Assembly (NCBI RefSeq): GCF_945859685.1
Contig: NC_079147.1
Location: 264,420,572 to 264,484,571 of the forward strand
Direction of reading: 5' to 3'
Length of the DNA stretch: 64,000 nucleotides
Origin: Eupeodes corollae
Taxonomy: Eukaryota > Arthropoda > Insecta > Diptera > Syrphidae
The position numbers and the translations under genes are program-made. Positions 48,577 to 59,430 of this stretch are shown in pieces; position 1 is the first letter of the stretch, and each line of letters opens with the position of its first letter. The notes under the pieces were generated by a model. The model did not search any database, was not told the origin of the DNA, and saw only the letters and a program-made list of their open reading frames with translations.

Positions 48577-49149
48577 CTAAAAAGATACAAACAAATATAA
48601 GAATTAATTAATAACCTAGTCACTTCAATATAAAGAAAAATGTATTTAAAACAAATGATATTTTAACAATTAGTCAAGTGAATTTCTCTACAAATGATAA
48701 GATGTTAAATAAACAGTGATTTTAATTTTTATTGCAATTTTTTGTTAAGTTATGCTATTTTTAATATTTTTTAAGTTGACTTAAGTGTATATTAATTAAC
48801 AGGGTGCATAATTAATATTAAGAAATCCTTCAAGAAATATGTATAAAGTGTGTCATTTAGAACAAAGAACATTATTATTTATTTAAAATAAGCAAATGGC
48901 TTTTTTATAGAAATGAACTGAAATAAAATACCCCAAATATGTGTACTTGGATAACAAAGTAGGTTAGGTATATAATTCGTAGAGTTAGTTCTCAAGGATA
49001 TAACGTCACACTTTTTGACATTTAATAAGTTATGCGCCTTGTGAGAAAATTTACAATTCCTTAAAAACTTCGATTTCGACATTCAAAGTAACCCATGCCT
49101 AAGAAATGATTGAGATTTATAAAAGAGTTATAAATAACTTTCTTTTTGT
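48577..49149. other. AT-rich non-coding stretch (host intron)
   Basis: Nothing recognised. It begins with the polypyrimidine tract and acceptor of the micro-exon. Confidence 0.4.
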
Positions 49150-49370
49150 TTATTGTGATCCGATTGAATATTTTATAAGCTTTTTAATTGTTTTTTTTTA
49201 CCAAATTTGCATAGTTGTTTTTGTAGATACTTTTTTTCTTAACTGTCAATTGGTTTTTTTCTTAACATTTAAGAAATGTTAAAATTAATTTAAGGTAAAT
49301 ATCATTAAATATGGTCAAGATATTCGAGTCAAAAATCAATTTCTACAAAGTTCTTTATTTTTTTAATTTT
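49150..49370 (+). repeat. Repeat family A piece, left of LINE
   Basis: One unit-like segment (accaaatttgcatagttgtt, aactgtcaattggttttttt at 49233-, gatattcgagtcaaaaatca at 49318-). It stops where the LINE remnant starts and seems to resume at 51640. Confidence 0.5.
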
Positions 49371-49379
49371 ATTAGTTGG

Positions 49380-51630
49380 ATCTTTGTTTTCTTTAAGCCT
49401 AAATGAAATAAATAATGTTGTAAATTCTTTGAATAGAATATTGAATATATTTTTCGTTTCTGAAAATTTGAATGCTAATGCTTTTGAGTTACTTCGACTT
49501 CTTCCAAAATCCGTTCATGAAATGATAACAATTGTTACAAGAACTCCAATTCTTTATTTCATAAATTCAACCCTAATAAGTTAGATTTATTGAAATCTAA
49601 GTTAAATTTTATAAATTGGATCTCCCAATTTAAAAACAATGTGCTAGATTTAAATTCAAAAGTATTGTTAATGGAGTATTAAATAGTTTTTTATTTTAGT
49701 TCAAAAAAGGTCAATTTCTAGTCCAAAGTGGTAGAGCTACCGCCTTACGTATAAACGATTTTAAAACCATATTGTATGAATGATTATGTGATCTCCTGTC
49801 GTTTAAGGAGTTTTGTATCTAAGTTACTTTCTTCTAATGATGTTTAATCAATTGAATCGAAATTGAAATTTAATGCAAATTTGTTTTGGAATTATAATAA
49901 CTTAAAAGAGTGTATGTTTTCCTGCGACAATGCACTTAATTCAGAGATTTTCTTGTGACCTAAGAAATCACTAATATGTTTGTTGATTACTTTCAAGCTT
50001 TATATATGAGTAATTGTGTCCGCACTAGTGAAGTAAATGATGAGTATCCTTAATCATTTCCATCAGTCCTTGATTATTCAGCATTGAAAGTTCATATTGC
50101 TAATTCACTAAAACTGTTGAATAAATTAGAACCCTTTCATAATTCTGATATTTTAGGCTTCATTTCCATAGTTTTGTGTCATTCTGCTGAAATATTTTGT
50201 GTTCCATTGACAGAGCTTTTCAGTCAATCTTTGTCTTCTAGAATTTTCTTAGGAGAGTGGAAAATGTTGGTAGTAACACTTGGATAAAAATTCGAGAAAA
50301 AAAGATAAGGTATAAAATTATAGGCCTACTTTTAATTTTTATATCATTCCAAAGAAGTCAGATTGTCTATCAATCTACTGTCTCAAACTAAGTTGAATTT
50401 TCGAACATCTGTATAAATTCTTAAGAAGATAAAAAACAAATTCATAGGAATTTACGAAAGCTTTTAGTGGGGTGAACTTGAAATTCGTCTTAAGGAACAT
50501 TGAATTAGGGGGTTATTGTTGAAGTGGTTTAGTTCATATTTTATTTGGTCGTAACTAATTTAAAATTGTTGACCACATTTGTTCAAAACGGATCCAAGTT
50601 ACCTCTGGTGTTCCTGAAGGGAGCCAACTAGGTAATCCTATCTTTCTTAATGGGGCTACCTACAGTTTTGATCCGAATCCGAACGGCTAATTTTGAGAAA
50701 GCACTTTTCATGACAAGAATTACTCTTGGAAAATTTGTCAATTCCTCGCAAGAGGCAGAACACGCCAAAGAAACTTTAGATGGCATAGGCAGGAATCGAA
50801 CCCAAGACCTCTGGCATGACGGTCCAACGCACTAACCATCATGCTACGGGTATAAGACTATACTTCACAGGATCATTTCTGTAGTCAGTCTTCTCTCACT
50901 TTTGAAGAGAGTACGAAATTAACTATATAACTATGTGTCCAAAATTCTGAAAATGTCGCTTATTCGCAAATGCATTTAAGTTTTTGGCTGTTATTTCTAA
51001 TTTCAATGATTGCCTACTCTTCCAAAATGACCTAGATGAATTTTGTAAGTGCTGTAACCTAAATGATCTTAAATTAATTATGTATACATAAATTTGAGTC
51101 AATGTCCTCTAATAGGTATTTATATCATATAGTTCCATTATATTCTTTGAAAGATGTTGAACTTAAAATCGTTCATAGAGTTCAGAATCTTTGTGTCATC
51201 TTTAACGAAAAACTTGCATTTAAACTTTATATTAATTTCATTATTTCCAAACTTAATGGATTTTTAAGAAGAAATTCCGTAGATACCCTGAAATCCCTTT
51301 TTCTCTAGTATTGTTAGGCCTTTGTTGCAATATGCTTGTGTTGTATGGAACCTAACAACAATGTGATATAAGAAGATTGAAAGTGTTAAAAGGAACTTCT
51401 CGCGCTTTGCTTCAAGAAAATTCTTCGGTAGTGTTAATACAATTCATCATTCGTATCAGTAAAAAAGTTTATTACTAGGTATGCAAAATCTGCGTTTATA
51501 CGCGACATTCTTTCCAGTTTTTTAGATTGCAGAAATTTACTTGCCCTTATTTCTTTATACGCACTTTCGAGAGCTTTAAGACTAAGGCCATTACTATTTG
51601 AGACATAGAACTACGCATAAAATTCAAGAG
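49380..51630 (+). mobile_element. Non-LTR retrotransposon remnant (CR1/Jockey-type)
   Basis: Plus-strand pieces in order: SLKLLNKLEPFHNSDILGF, CVPLTELFSQSLSSRIFLGE and EWKMLVVTLG (50084-50287, the region before RT motif 1), a WCSxxREPTR/SGVPEGSQLGNPIFL block (50600-50650), then, beyond a SINE, YSLKDVELKIVHRVQNLCVI and FNEKLAFKLYINFIISKLNG (51140-51260), and a thumb-type SIVRPLLQYACVVWN block (51308-51350). Multiple stops and shifts, and no motif A or YADD survives in readable form. The upstream part (49380-50080) is probably ORF2 linker but is too decayed to be sure. Confidence 0.7.
50650..50852 (-). mobile_element. SINE copy inserted in the dead LINE
   Basis: Matches 59570-59746 closely: tRNA-like head on the minus strand (acccgtagcatgatggttag from 50851), B box ggttcgattcc (complement of 50793-50803), body caagagtaattcttgtcatg and gccgttcggattcgg. 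The 3' tail block (gttgcgccaccc) is missing. It follows immediately after the LINE's GVPEGSQLGNPIFL block, so it entered an already present LINE copy. Confidence 0.8.
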
Positions 51631-51639
51631 TCTTTAGGT

Positions 51640-52020
51640 TTTTGTTGTTAGTAGGCAGTAGTTTTTTTTTGAAGGTTTTTAGTCACTTCGATTTTTCTCC
51701 AAATTTGACCAGATGTCAAAAACGTTATTCATTAATGCTATAAATTATTTTAGAGAATATGTAATTTTTTGTTCGCCAAATATTCGAGGTGACAAATATT
51801 TTTGTTATTGTTTTTAATTTATAAGAACAATTTAAATGGTACTTTTTTATTTTGTGAGTATCTTTTAATTTTTAAATGTTTAAATGATATTATCTATTAA
51901 ACCAAATTCAATTAAAGTAGATATCTATGCTCATGTTTCTGAGATATGGCTGACGAAAAAAGGTATCCCGAACCTACGAACATACCAATGTATCGAAGAA
52001 AGTTTCTAAGTCTATAGGGT
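51640..52020 (+). repeat. Repeat family A piece, right of LINE
   Basis: Resumes with a unit fragment (cacttcgatttttctccaaa, 51684-) followed by the distal-region lead (gttcgccaaatattcgaggt, 51771-, and ttatttgtgagtat-like). Together with 49150-49370 this suggests a family A copy split by the LINE. Strongly diverged. Confidence 0.45.
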
Positions 52021-52398
52021 GCTCTAATAAAATGTTTAATTTGTATATTTTAGTAAAGAAGTATTTTTTAAGAGAAATCAATGAGTGTTTATTTTAATAA
52101 CAATAGAAAACGATATTTGCCATATGGCCTATGGCTACGATTGCAACAATATATCTTTTCTATGTGATTTTCCATCAACAATTTACACATTTGGAATTGT
52201 ATGTCCTCGACAACTTTACAAATTCTTGAAATTGATTCTTAATTCATAAATAAGCATTGACATCGATCATATATTTTAAGTATTACTTAAAAAAAAGTCT
52301 AAAGGTTTTTAATTACTAGATCCCGAATTGTGACTGTAAGATTGTTACAATTTTGTGATCAATTCAAACAATTTCAATTTATTGTTAAATTGTATTTT
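52021..52398. other. AT-rich spacer before the Jockey element
   Basis: No gene or repeat recognised. Its last bases carry the left copy of the Jockey target-site duplication. Confidence 0.4.
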
Positions 52399-52410
52399 TT
52401 TAAATGACAA
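52399..52410. repeat. Left target-site duplication of the Jockey element
   Basis: tttaaatgacaa here is repeated exactly at 57119-57130, fixing both ends of the LINE. Confidence 0.9.
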
Positions 52411-52581
52411 TCATTCCTAGTCGTGCTAGTGTCCGTGACAGTCGTGCGATTCTGTACCTATCTATACAATTGAATTATAGTTAAAACTATCAAAATTCAA
52501 CGAAAGCGCTCCCGCGGCGAAGAGGATCTTGAATCCTCGGTTTATAAATCCAAGAGATCAAATCCTACTAAAACATCCATA
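52411..52581 (+). promoter_or_regulatory. Jockey 5' UTR with presumed internal promoter
   Basis: The element begins tcattcctagtcgtgctagt. Jockey-type LINEs carry an internal RNA polymerase II promoter in this position, with initiator and downstream elements. Here I can point only to the GTCGTGC repeats at 52421 and 52441 and the absence of a TATA box just upstream. The ORF1 start is the first ATG in good context (ccataATGG) at 52582. Confidence 0.5.
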
Positions 52582-53733
52582 ATGGATAACATCAATCCAT
52601 TTGAAATTCTTTCAATCGATGATGAAATAGATCAGCCTTCTATTAACACCCAGGCACCGACATCTAAGAAAAAACAATCGATACCTCCAATAAAAGTGCT
52701 AAAAAAAACTAGTGTTTATATTCATACGTTGATGAAAGAACTTAATTTATCAGACTACTCAATCCAAAAAATTTCAATTGGCATCAAAGTGTTTTGTGAT
52801 TCCTTAGACACATATAACAAGGTGTTAAAATCATTAAAAGATAAAAATTGTGAATTTTTCTCACATGACCTTCGCAATGAAAGGTCATTTAAAGTTATTT
52901 TGTTCGGTTTGGACTCAATTGACACAAATACTCTTAAAACTGAGTTAATATCACTGGGTCTTAAGTGCAAAGATGTAAAAATGATAACCAAAAATCATGA
53001 AACATTTGTTGATACTTTCTATATTGTTTATTTAGAAAATGGTTCGGCCCGAATTGCCCAGTTAAGAAACAATATAAAAACTATTTTTCGTACCCATGTT
53101 CGTTGGGAATTTCAAAAGCATTTTAAAAATAAAATAACCCAGTGTCATAATTGTCAAATGTTTGGCCATGGTGAGAGACATTGCAACGTTAAATCGAGTT
53201 GTGCTAATTGTTCCGGTCCCCACAAGACTTCAGAGTGCACTGTGGCCGATGGTTCTTTTCCCAAATGTGCAAATTGCCAGCAGAACCATCGCTCCACTGA
53301 TCAAACATGTGATAGCCGAATAAAGTATATCCAAATGAAAGAGAGAGCTCCCAGAGCAACTAAACGCAATTTACATGCTCCACGGCAGCAAGCGCATAAC
53401 GCAAACAAGCAAGTCGATATTGGGATTGGGAATATGCATGATTTTCCCTCGCTCCCTCCACCTACAAACCATTGGAAGATGACACCACGTTCTACACAAC
53501 AACATCAGCAGCTTCAGCTACCTCAACAACAACAACAGTCAACGAATTTGACGAACCCTGTTTTGATGAGCAACACTAATTCACAAGAGAACGATCTCTT
53601 TTCTCAAGAAGAGATTGCTTCTCTTACAATGGAGATGATTACTAAGCTTGGTCAATGTAAATCCAAGTTAGAACAATTTCATGTCATTGCACAGCTAGCA
53701 ACAAAATATTTATACTCTCATAATGGCAAGTAA
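52582..53733 (+). CDS. Jockey ORF1 (gag-like nucleic-acid-binding protein)
   Basis: 383 residues. It binds element RNA and packages it in the ribonucleoprotein for retrotransposition. N-terminal 45 residues are polar and Lys-rich; residues ~46-180 form the conserved region preceding the zinc knuckles in Jockey gag proteins, ending RWEFQKHFKNKITQ. Three zinc knuckles follow: C188-C191-H196-C201 (CX2CX4HX4C), C207-C210-H214-C219 (CX2CX3HX4C) and C229-C232-H236-C243 (CX2CX3HX6C). The C-terminal third is basic then Gln-rich (QQHQQLQLPQQQQQ around 308-325) and ends with a predicted helical tail. The frame overlaps the start of ORF2 by 11 bases. No stop or frameshift. Confidence 0.93.
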   Translation: MDNINPFEILSIDDEIDQPSINTQAPTSKKKQSIPPIKVLKKTSVYIHTLMKELNLSDYSIQKISIGIKVFCDSLDTYNKVLKSLKDKNCEFFSHDLRNERSFKVILFGLDSIDTNTLKTELISLGLKCKDVKMITKNHETFVDTFYIVYLENGSARIAQLRNNIKTIFRTHVRWEFQKHFKNKITQCHNCQMFGHGERHCNVKSSCANCSGPHKTSECTVADGSFPKCANCQQNHRSTDQTCDSRIKYIQMKERAPRATKRNLHAPRQQAHNANKQVDIGIGNMHDFPSLPPPTNHWKMTPRSTQQHQQLQLPQQQQQSTNLTNPVLMSNTNSQENDLFSQEEIASLTMEMITKLGQCKSKLEQFHVIAQLATKYLYSHNGK

Positions 53734-56395
53734 TTTACAGAATATGAAAATCGTATGTTGGAATGCCCGTGGCATTCGTAATAAATGTACTGAGTTCTTT
53801 AATTTTCTCTTAAATGCTAATGTTGATATTTGTCTTTTGTGTGAAACTTGGCTTGATGTTGGTGTCAGTTTTTCAAATAGTAATTTTGTATGTCATAGAT
53901 TAGATAGAGAGAGTTTAGGTGGCGGTGTTGCCATCCTCCTCAAAAAAGAAATAAAACATATTTTATTGCCAAAAATTAATACTAATGTCATTGAAGCCAT
54001 TGGAGTCGAATTGATTTTGCAAAACTCCAATAAGCTCAAAATGTATTCAATATATTTTCCCGGTGGCAGATCCAATAATACAAAAACTAAAAGGCGATGC
54101 TTTATAAACGACTTGAAAAAACTAATAAGTAATGACCAGTTTATAATAGGCGGTGACTTTAATTGTAAACACCGACAATGGGGTTGTCTTCGGGCAAATT
54201 CATTTGGTAACGATCTGTTGGATTTCACTATGAGATACCCTATCACACTAATGTTTCCAAACGCTCCAACTTATATACCGGCCCGTCGTAGAGCTTCTCC
54301 ATCTACAATAGATTTTTTTATTTCTAATATTCCGCATTGCTTTACGAACCCTATTACTGCAAATGCACTTAGTTCGGATCATCTTCCTGTCTGCTGTGAT
54401 ACTACCCTTAGTCCAAATTTATTAAATGTGCAATATTTAGATTTTAAGAACGCCAATTGGCACTTATATCGTTCCCAATTAAATTCAAAATTGCGTCCAA
54501 CTTTAAATAGTATTGAATGTGTTGAATGTTGTGAAGATATTGATGTCTATGTTGATTATTTTGAAAAAAGTATCCGTGATAGTATTAATGTATCTGTTCC
54601 TCAGAAAACAATTAATAAACGAGCTGTTATTCTTCCTCGTACCATTTTAAATCTTATTAAAATAAGAAATATGTTTAGAAGGAAATGGCAAAGATATCGA
54701 CAGCAGCACGATTTTCAAGAAATGAACCATCTCAACATATTAATAACAGAATCGATATCAAAATTCAGGAACATAGAATGGAACAAAAAACTTAGTTCCT
54801 TACATCCTAGCTCTAAACCTTTTTGGAACATACATAAAATAATTAAGAAGAAAAATACTCAAATACCACCACTTGAATCATTAGGGACAATTCATACTTC
54901 TAACAAAGACAAAGCAAATACACTTGCAAATACTTTTGCTAGCAATCATGATACTACCATTAACTTCTACCACGATCCTGTTTTAACCAACCTTGTAGAT
55001 ACGTCAGTAATTGAATTCAATGGAACTTCTATAAGCTTATCTGCAGAAGAATTAATTTCTGTTGAAGACATTGAATATTTGATATGTGATCTTAAAAATA
55101 AAAAATCTCCTGGAATGGATGGTATTCAAAACCAATTCCTTAAAGAACTTCCAATGAGTGGTTTTGCTTATTTAACTTCTTTAATAAATGCCTGCTTTAA
55201 AATTCAATATTTTCCACTTAAATGGAAGATGGCAAAAGTTGTTCCAATATTAAAATCTGGAAAACCTCGAAGTGATCCACTTAGTTATAGGCCAATAAGC
55301 CTACTGAGTAGCATTAGTAAGATTTTCGAAAAATTAATTCGCTGCAAATTAGAATTGTTTTTAAATGAAAAGAATATCATACCAATACAACAATTTGGAT
55401 TCCGGAAAGAGCATAACACATCACACCAGGTCTTAAGAATATGTAGACACGTAAAAGAAAAATTTAGAGAAAAAAAATCAACAGGATTAGTTTTGCTAGA
55501 TGTTGAAAAAGCGTTTGACACTGTTTGGCACAATGCACTTATTTATAAACTTATTATAAATGAATGTCCAACTTTTTTAATAAAACTTATACAAAGTTTT
55601 TTAAGTGAAAGAACATTCATAGTTTCACTTAATGGACAAAATTCAATCTCAAAAACTATTCCTGCTGGCGTTCCTCAAGGATCAGTGTTATCTCCTACGT
55701 TGTTCAATATTTTTATCTCAGATTTTCCAGTTTTGCAAAATTGTGAATTCGGTATGTATGCAGATGACATTGCTATATTCTCATCCGATGAACATCCTGA
55801 TAATATAATTAACAATATTCAGACTGATTTAGCAATTATTTTCGAGTATTACAAACACTGGAAAATTAAAATCAATGCTGGGAAAAGCCAAGCTATCTTT
55901 TTCACCAGAAAAAGAAAGGATTGTTTTTTACCCAGTCGTAATATAAACTTAAATAACTGTGATATACCGTGGGTCAGCTCTGTCAAGTATTTAGGTATTT
56001 ACTTAGATAAGAAGTTGACCTTCAAGAAACACACAGAAATGACAGCAAATAAAATAAATGTCGGAATAAAAATGTTATATCCGCTTATTAACCGAAGGTC
56101 ATTACTTAGCAAACACAATAAACTTATTATTTTTAAAGTCGTTTTTCAAGCAATACTGTTATATGGATCGCCCGTATGGGGTAATTGTGCTCTAATGCAT
56201 ATTAAAAAATTGCAAATTCTCCAAAACAAAATTTTAAAAATGATGCTGAAGCTACCCTGGCATTATTCAACCCAAGCCTTACACATAGAGACAACGAACG
56301 TGTTAAAAATAGACAAGAAAATTGAAATTCTCAATCAAAAATTTTCCAGAAAATGTGTATTAAGTGAAAACTCTCTGATTAGAAACTTGATTTAA
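53723..56395 (+). CDS. Jockey ORF2 (endonuclease-reverse transcriptase)
   Basis: 890 residues. It nicks target DNA and copies the element RNA there (target-primed reverse transcription). APE-type endonuclease, residues ~8-225: N14 in CWNARGIR, E41 in CETWL, D145 and N147 in GGDFNCKH, D197 in STIDFF, D219-H220 in SSDHLPV. Reverse transcriptase, ~455-740: KKSPGMDGIQN, YRPISLLSSISKIFEK, QFGFRKEHNT, motif A LLDVEKAFDTVWH (D593), AGVPQGSVLSP (648-658) and the YADD box (679-682). The C-terminal region has LYGSPVWGN and helices to the end; no RNase H. It starts 11 bases inside ORF1 (ATGGCAAGTAA), so translation probably depends on termination-reinitiation; a second ATG 20 bases on is the alternative start. 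All motifs are intact. Confidence 0.95.
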   Translation: MASNLQNMKIVCWNARGIRNKCTEFFNFLLNANVDICLLCETWLDVGVSFSNSNFVCHRLDRESLGGGVAILLKKEIKHILLPKINTNVIEAIGVELILQNSNKLKMYSIYFPGGRSNNTKTKRRCFINDLKKLISNDQFIIGGDFNCKHRQWGCLRANSFGNDLLDFTMRYPITLMFPNAPTYIPARRRASPSTIDFFISNIPHCFTNPITANALSSDHLPVCCDTTLSPNLLNVQYLDFKNANWHLYRSQLNSKLRPTLNSIECVECCEDIDVYVDYFEKSIRDSINVSVPQKTINKRAVILPRTILNLIKIRNMFRRKWQRYRQQHDFQEMNHLNILITESISKFRNIEWNKKLSSLHPSSKPFWNIHKIIKKKNTQIPPLESLGTIHTSNKDKANTLANTFASNHDTTINFYHDPVLTNLVDTSVIEFNGTSISLSAEELISVEDIEYLICDLKNKKSPGMDGIQNQFLKELPMSGFAYLTSLINACFKIQYFPLKWKMAKVVPILKSGKPRSDPLSYRPISLLSSISKIFEKLIRCKLELFLNEKNIIPIQQFGFRKEHNTSHQVLRICRHVKEKFREKKSTGLVLLDVEKAFDTVWHNALIYKLIINECPTFLIKLIQSFLSERTFIVSLNGQNSISKTIPAGVPQGSVLSPTLFNIFISDFPVLQNCEFGMYADDIAIFSSDEHPDNIINNIQTDLAIIFEYYKHWKIKINAGKSQAIFFTRKRKDCFLPSRNINLNNCDIPWVSSVKYLGIYLDKKLTFKKHTEMTANKINVGIKMLYPLINRRSLLSKHNKLIIFKVVFQAILLYGSPVWGNCALMHIKKLQILQNKILKMMLKLPWHYSTQALHIETTNVLKIDKKIEILNQKFSRKCVLSENSLIRNLI

Positions 56396-56397
56396 TA

Positions 56398-56698
56398 AAT
56401 TGTCAAACATATTTTTTTTTTCTTTTTTTTTATTCTTGTATTAATTGTTATTTATGTATTATTTATTATCTTGTGTATTATTTATATTTTTATACTGTTA
56501 ATTTATGCATCATTATAAGTATTTTTTTTTTGTTTATTTATTAATTAATGTATCTTATTATGTATTCATTCTACTATCTACTTATTTATTTAAACATTTT
56601 TTCTCCTTTACTAATTTATATATGTTTATATTTATTTATTTATTTGTGTCTTTATTTGTTTATTTATTTGTTTGATTTTTACTTCTTTATTTTTGTAT

Positions 56699-56769
<71 letters not shown>

Positions 56770-57118
56770 CTTATTTACTTATTTACTCATTTATTAATTC
56801 ATTCGTGTATTTATTAACTTATTTGTTTGCCTATTTATTTATTTATTTATATATTTATTCCGAAATTAGTTCCTATTAAATTTAAGCATAACATATCTGT
56901 GATATAATTATAAACAAAATTCGAATGAAGGTTTTTTCTTTGCAATGTTTTCCTTCAAACTTATAAATATTAAGACATAGACATGCTGTTTAAAACATAA
57001 TTATTATTTTCAGTAGTAAGATACAAATTGATATCATATCTCTGTGCTGTGCAATGACTTAAAAATATTGTAAACAATGTAACTTTTTCTTTGCCAATAA
57101 AATATCTATCTATCTATC
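56398..57118 (+). promoter_or_regulatory. Jockey 3' UTR with polyadenylation signal
   Basis: Non-coding tail of the element: AT-rich, with the TTTA microsatellite (56560-56860), an aataaa (57096-57101) and a (TATC)n end at 57102-57118. Reverse transcription of such LINEs starts at the 3' end of the RNA, so this end is expected to be the recognition site (family knowledge). Confidence 0.75.
56560..56860 (+). repeat. (TTTA)n microsatellite
   Basis: Long run of TTTA units, purest at about 56699-56769, with variant TTTG, TCTA and ACTT units around it. It lies in the 3' UTR of the Jockey element. The apparent 89-residue frame here (56548-56817), rich in Tyr-Leu-Phe-Ile, is a product of the repeat. 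Confidence 0.9.
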
Positions 57119-57130
57119 TTTAAATGACAA
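57119..57130. repeat. Right target-site duplication of the Jockey element
   Basis: tttaaatgacaa, an exact copy of 52399-52410. Confidence 0.9.
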
Positions 57131-59430
57131 ATTAAAAAAAGAAAACAGCTTTAAAAGTGACATGCTTCCGAAATATCGGGCTATTCGAATTTAATCTCCT
57201 TATTGGAAAATCCGATACTTGTGTACCCACAGCCTAAAGTGTTCGAGTAATTTTTGTATAAAAACATTTTACTGCCTTTAAATTTGTTGCTTAACCTCAA
57301 ATTTCAGGTACCTTTTAAGGAGCATGTATGTAAACCAAATTTCACATTGACGGAATTTTTTGGAAGTGAATACCTCGACTTTTGTATATGGTAAGTTAAA
57401 AAATGTCTAAGAAGTTTTAACGATTAGTTATTGCTGCAATAAAACAAACACCCTGTAATCCCAGATGTATAATATGATAAAACTGTATAAATACTTTAAA
57501 ACCACAACATCTGGATCAAGTAAATATACAATGTGTTTGATTTCAAATAAATCCGATTAAATGTTTATTTAACTGTTGAAAAGTTTTCTTTATTTTTTTA
57601 AGTCGAACAAAAACTTAAACGATTTTGCAGCAGATATCTATTTTATGTACCTAATGTGTTAACGTCATAATATAATCATCAGTTAAGCAAAGATAATGAA
57701 TTATTAAGGTATTTTTATAAATTATATTCCCTTACAAAAAGCTATAAATAAGATTTGAAATACAAAGAAATTAAAAACAAACTTTGATCTTTAGCAAACA
57801 ATACATTTATCAACAAAGTAATTACTGTGGAGATAAAAACTCCTATATTCTTGTCTTATTGGGTTTATGGCTTTGGTTTATGGTTTATCTAAATACATAA
57901 AGAAAGTAAATAGTACAATATATTTTGGAGATACATTTATAAGATACTTCATTAATTGTATTTGTTTGTATTTTGTTTACTTGTTTTGCTGTTTTGTGAG
58001 TTGATGTGTTTTTTAGAGGTGATTTTAAGCAAAATCGTTGTCATTGTTATCATTTAAAATCAGAATTAAGGCCTGAATTTATTTATTTGTGAAAATTTTA
58101 ACTCAAAATGTAAACAAACCAAGATTAACATTTAGAGAACATTTAATAAAGGACTTAACTACTTTTCATAATTTACACGATTTTGAAATAGTTTATATCC
58201 GCTAACTATCAAAGCAAATTTATGTTTAAAAATGGATTGTCTTAAAATTTTATTTCCATTTCTATCAATTATGGGAACAAATTTCGGACTTATATTTCTA
58301 TCTTTTTCACTATTTTGAGTATTTTTGTATAACTCAAGGTATTTTAGTAAAATTCGGTTCAAACTTTTTCAATAACTTCAATTCATTATCATTACTATTA
58401 TCTTTTTTTTTATTTTATTTGGCATTTCCAATCGTTTAAAATTATTTGTATCTAATTACGTAAGGACATGTTTGGACCATGACTAAGCAAATCTATGAAA
58501 AATATTATTAAACAAAACTCTTCGACTTCAAACACGAAAACAAGCAGATGAAACCCAGATACAAGGAACTTTGTTTATATACATTTCAATCACCAAATAA
58601 GTTCAATAAACTAATATACGAGAATTTTATAGAAAATAAAATGTGTGTCTATTTTTATCTGACGTAAGAACTTAATTAGGTTATTAAAATATTAAAAGAT
58701 TATAAATGCAAAATGAGCTGTCAATTAGTTTTTGAAAATTAAAAGAAGCCATATGGGAATCAACCTTGAATGGTGCGCCTCGAAGTCTTACATTGAAATT
58801 AGTATACTCGTAAATATGCAAATATAATTATTATATCAATCGTTTGACTTTTAATCGATTTATTTATACATAGTTCATACGAACCTACGTTATGTTATGT
58901 ATTTTTATTATTAGTTATGAATATTGTATAAATATGCTAAATTAAGCACTAGTGACGATACATGATTATGGGTACATACGTTTTTCTTCATGTGATTATA
59001 ATTATCTATGTTATGACGAAATAACTAAAAATAGATATTTTAAGCACTAAGTAGAACGAAAATCCTCCCATGAATGAGAATTATTTTTCAAATTTAGTTT
59101 TTACTAAAGTGCTTTAATTTTAAAAGCATATATTAGGGCACAGTTTTAAAATATTGTTAAAAATAAGTGCTGTCAAAATAATTAAATTTTTTGATGAAAT
59201 AAACGAAATATAAATTCTCCTTCCCGTAGTAGGTTGCTTGGTACGAAATTTTAACCATCGGTTTTTGAAAAAATTTAAAAAAATTCGAAATAGTTTTTTT
59301 TTGACACGACTTTTGGATATTACTGCACTTATAATATACTTTAAAAAATTCGAACAACAACATTTCCAAGAGTAGATAAGTACGTGACTTAATTGTAAGG
59401 AAAGTCTTGTTAATGCCACTAAAATGCCAT
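57131..59430. other. AT-rich non-coding stretch
   Basis: No gene or transposon protein recognised over 2.3 kb. Short open frames only. Confidence 0.45.

Larger units (their letters stand above)
52411..57118 (+). mobile_element. Complete Jockey-clade non-LTR retrotransposon
   Basis: 4708 bp between perfect 12 bp target-site duplications. Order: 5' UTR (171 bp), ORF1 (gag-like, three zinc knuckles), ORF2 (endonuclease and reverse transcriptase, no RNase H), and a 3' UTR of about 720 bp with a long TTTA microsatellite, AATAAA and a (TATC)n tail. ORF1 with the pre-zinc-knuckle domain and an ORF2 of about 890 residues lacking RNase H are the Jockey-clade layout. Both frames are open, all catalytic residues that I can check are present and the duplication is perfect, so this is a young and probably competent copy, the only such element in the window. 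Confidence 0.95.

Noticed and set aside
53893..54246. 117-residue minus-strand frame
   Set aside because: Antisense shadow of the endonuclease domain of Jockey ORF2.
56548..56817. 89-residue plus-strand frame rich in Tyr, Leu, Phe and Ile, looking like a membrane protein
   Set aside because: It is the translation of the TTTA microsatellite in the Jockey 3' UTR.
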